Assembly: GCA_018224415.1 (NCBI GenBank)
Contig: JAGTUZ010000238.1
Coordinates: forward strand, 1 to 5,558
Length of the DNA stretch: 5,558 nucleotides
Direction: 5' to 3'
Source: Bacteroidota bacterium
GTDB lineage: Bacteria; Bacteroidota; Ignavibacteria; SZUA-365
Under the pieces are notes generated by a model. That model was not told the origin of the DNA and did no database searches. It worked only from the letters and a program-made list of their open reading frames with translations. Below, one piece after another: positions 4,658 through 5,558 of the stretch. The position numbers and the translations under genes are program-made. Each line of letters starts with the position of its first letter. Position 1 is the first letter of the stretch.

Positions 4658-5248
4658 TCACCCCTTGCTGGTCTTGCTCTTCAGATCCGCGAATTTCAGC
4701 CGGAGCATCGCCAGCAGAGCGTCGACGTCCTTTGCCTTGTTCACGTGGAAAGTGAACCATTTCATCTTCGTCGACAGCGTGAAATGGTCGAAGGCCTTGC
4801 GGAGACTTGGGGTGAGTTCCCTGATCGAGCGGTAGTTCGTTTCCTGGTCGATGGGAATCGAAAAGGTTACGGTGAAGAATCCGCGGTAGAAGTGCAGCAC
4901 ACACAGGACGCGGGCCTTGTAGGAAGCGCGGTATCCCCAGCCCGTCTCGTTTTCATACCAGTGCATGGCCCAGTTCACCATTGGTTCCATCAGCTCGAGC
5001 TGATGCTCGAATCGACGGAGTTCAGCGGAATGGACCACGCCAAGCTGCAGGTCGATCTCCGGGCGGGTTGGGGGATGCTTGTAGTCGTTGAACGGCAGTT
5101 TCGGGGTGCCCTGTTCGTGTACCGTGCCAGAGTTCTGGGCCGGAATATCCCCATCCTCTGCCGGAGCATCGGTCGTCTTTCGCTCCGGCGCCTCATGGCG
5201 CGAGGCGGAAAGCTCGCGTGACTCTTCGTCCTGGCGCTCGTCGGTCAA
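4658..5248 (-). CDS. DUF3788 domain protein with a charged N-terminal tail
   Basis: I assign this to DUF3788 by eye: FNDYKHPPTRPEIDLQLG (53-70) gives the family's N-terminal Pt..ei..lG pattern, followed by WYENETGWGYRASYKAR (97-113), VLHFYRGFFTVTFSIP (117-132) and a KMKWFTFHVNKAKDVDALLA end (161-180). The family has no established reaction. The frame runs further upstream inside purC, but that part is an out-of-frame overlap. There is no ATG between the purC stop and the domain. The best start is TTG at 5248, which overlaps the purC TGA and has AGGAG eight bases before it; this gives 196 residues. Residues 1-50 are then polar, rich in Glu, Asp, Arg and Ala, and probably disordered. DUF3788 proteins I know of are nearer 130-140 residues, so the tail is extra. 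The coding call is good; the exact start is uncertain. Confidence 0.78.
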   Translation of the reverse strand: MTDERQDEESRELSASRHEAPERKTTDAPAEDGDIPAQNSGTVHEQGTPKLPFNDYKHPPTRPEIDLQLGVVHSAELRRFEHQLELMEPMVNWAMHWYENETGWGYRASYKARVLCVLHFYRGFFTVTFSIPIDQETNYRSIRELTPSLRKAFDHFTLSTKMKWFTFHVNKAKDVDALLAMLRLKFADLKSKTSKG

Positions 5249-5261
5249 ACCTTCAGCTCCT
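5245..5261 (-). promoter_or_regulatory. Coupled stop/start junction of purC and the DUF3788 gene
   Basis: On the minus strand the purC end reads AGGAG (5261-5257), eight bases, then TTGA (5248-5245), in which TTG can start the DUF3788 gene and TGA ends purC. This four-base overlap would let ribosomes finishing purC restart on the next gene. Confidence 0.5.
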
Positions 5262-5558
5262 CGCCGGTCACCAGGCGATAGGCCTCGATGTACTTCTCCG
5301 TGGTTTTCTCGATGACCTCGGCCGGGAGGGCGGGGGCGGGAGGCGTTTTGTCCCACGACACGGCCTCGAGATAGTCGCGCACGTACTGCTTGTCGAAGCT
5401 CGGTTGCGACTGTCCGGGCGCGTAGCCGTCCATGGGCCAGAAGCGCGACGAATCGGGCGTGAGCGCCTCGTCGATGAGGAGGAGTTCGCCGTCCGCGTCG
5501 ACGCCGAATTCGAATTTCGTGTCGGCGATGATGATGCCGCGTTCCTTCGCATAGTCGC
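5245..5558 (-). CDS. purC: Phosphoribosylaminoimidazole-succinocarboxamide synthase, C-terminal part
   Basis: The last 103 residues of PurC (SAICAR synthetase) are present; the 5' part lies beyond the right edge. The enzyme joins CAIR and aspartate with ATP to make SAICAR in cytoplasmic de novo purine synthesis. The frame is recognised by GIIIADTKFEFG (7-18 of the visible part), which is the second family signature with its conserved Lys and Glu, by LLLIDEALTPDSSRFWP (25-41), and by SQPSFDKQYVRDYLEAV (50-66). The tail EVIEKTTEKYIEAYRLVTG (80-98) is typical of the longer PurC form of about 290-310 residues rather than the short form of about 240. No other purine gene is visible. The downstream DUF3788 gene overlaps its stop, suggesting co-transcription. 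Confidence 0.97.
   Translation of the reverse strand, partial: DYAKERGIIIADTKFEFGVDADGELLLIDEALTPDSSRFWPMDGYAPGQSQPSFDKQYVRDYLEAVSWDKTPPAPALPAEVIEKTTEKYIEAYRLVTGEELKV

Noticed and set aside
4640..5221. 193-codon plus-strand frame opposite the DUF3788 gene
   Set aside because: The minus-strand frame shows a recognisable domain and coupling to purC; the plus-strand product has no recognisable motif or start signal.

Overview
The window is high-GC bacterial DNA without ribosomal or tRNA genes. Gene style points to a Gram-negative relative of the Bacteroidota/Chlorobiota (FCB) group: a long-form PurC C-terminus, a large envelope protein built from Ig-like and carboxypeptidase-regulatory domains around an amidase-like fold, separate spmA/spmB genes in an apparent non-sporeformer, and dispersed palindromic repeats next to DUF559 and Y1-transposase genes. 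This placement is an inference from content, not from a marker gene.

Layout. Plus strand, 2-2782: the 3' part of an envelope protein whose amidase_3-like domain has lost all its metal ligands, then spmA (with a soluble insert of about 110-120 residues after its first membrane segment) and spmB, overlapping by one base. From 2783 to 3151 lies a gene-free stretch holding a fold-back pair of palindromic repeats (copies A and B) and a short direct repeat that resembles an insertion-sequence end. Minus strand, 3152-3562: a small DUF559 (Vsr-like) endonuclease gene, with a third repeat (copy C) just upstream. Minus strand, 3749-4486: a REP-associated-type (RAYT, Y1/HUH) transposase that keeps its HUH pair but has Phe where the catalytic Tyr should be. 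Minus strand, 4658-5558: a DUF3788 protein that seems translationally coupled to the end of purC, which runs off the right edge.

How it fits together. The two outer blocks are ordinary chromosomal genes (SpmAB membrane pair; purine biosynthesis). Between them, about 2783-4650 is an accessory patch where repeats, a stand-alone endonuclease and a probably dead RAYT have collected between the convergent spmAB and purC-side operons. The most interesting signals are the Tyr-to-Phe RAYT, the repeat-DUF559-repeat arrangement, the pseudo-amidase and the insert in SpmA. Nothing here can be called a proven new system; the repeat/DUF559 unit is the best candidate for one.
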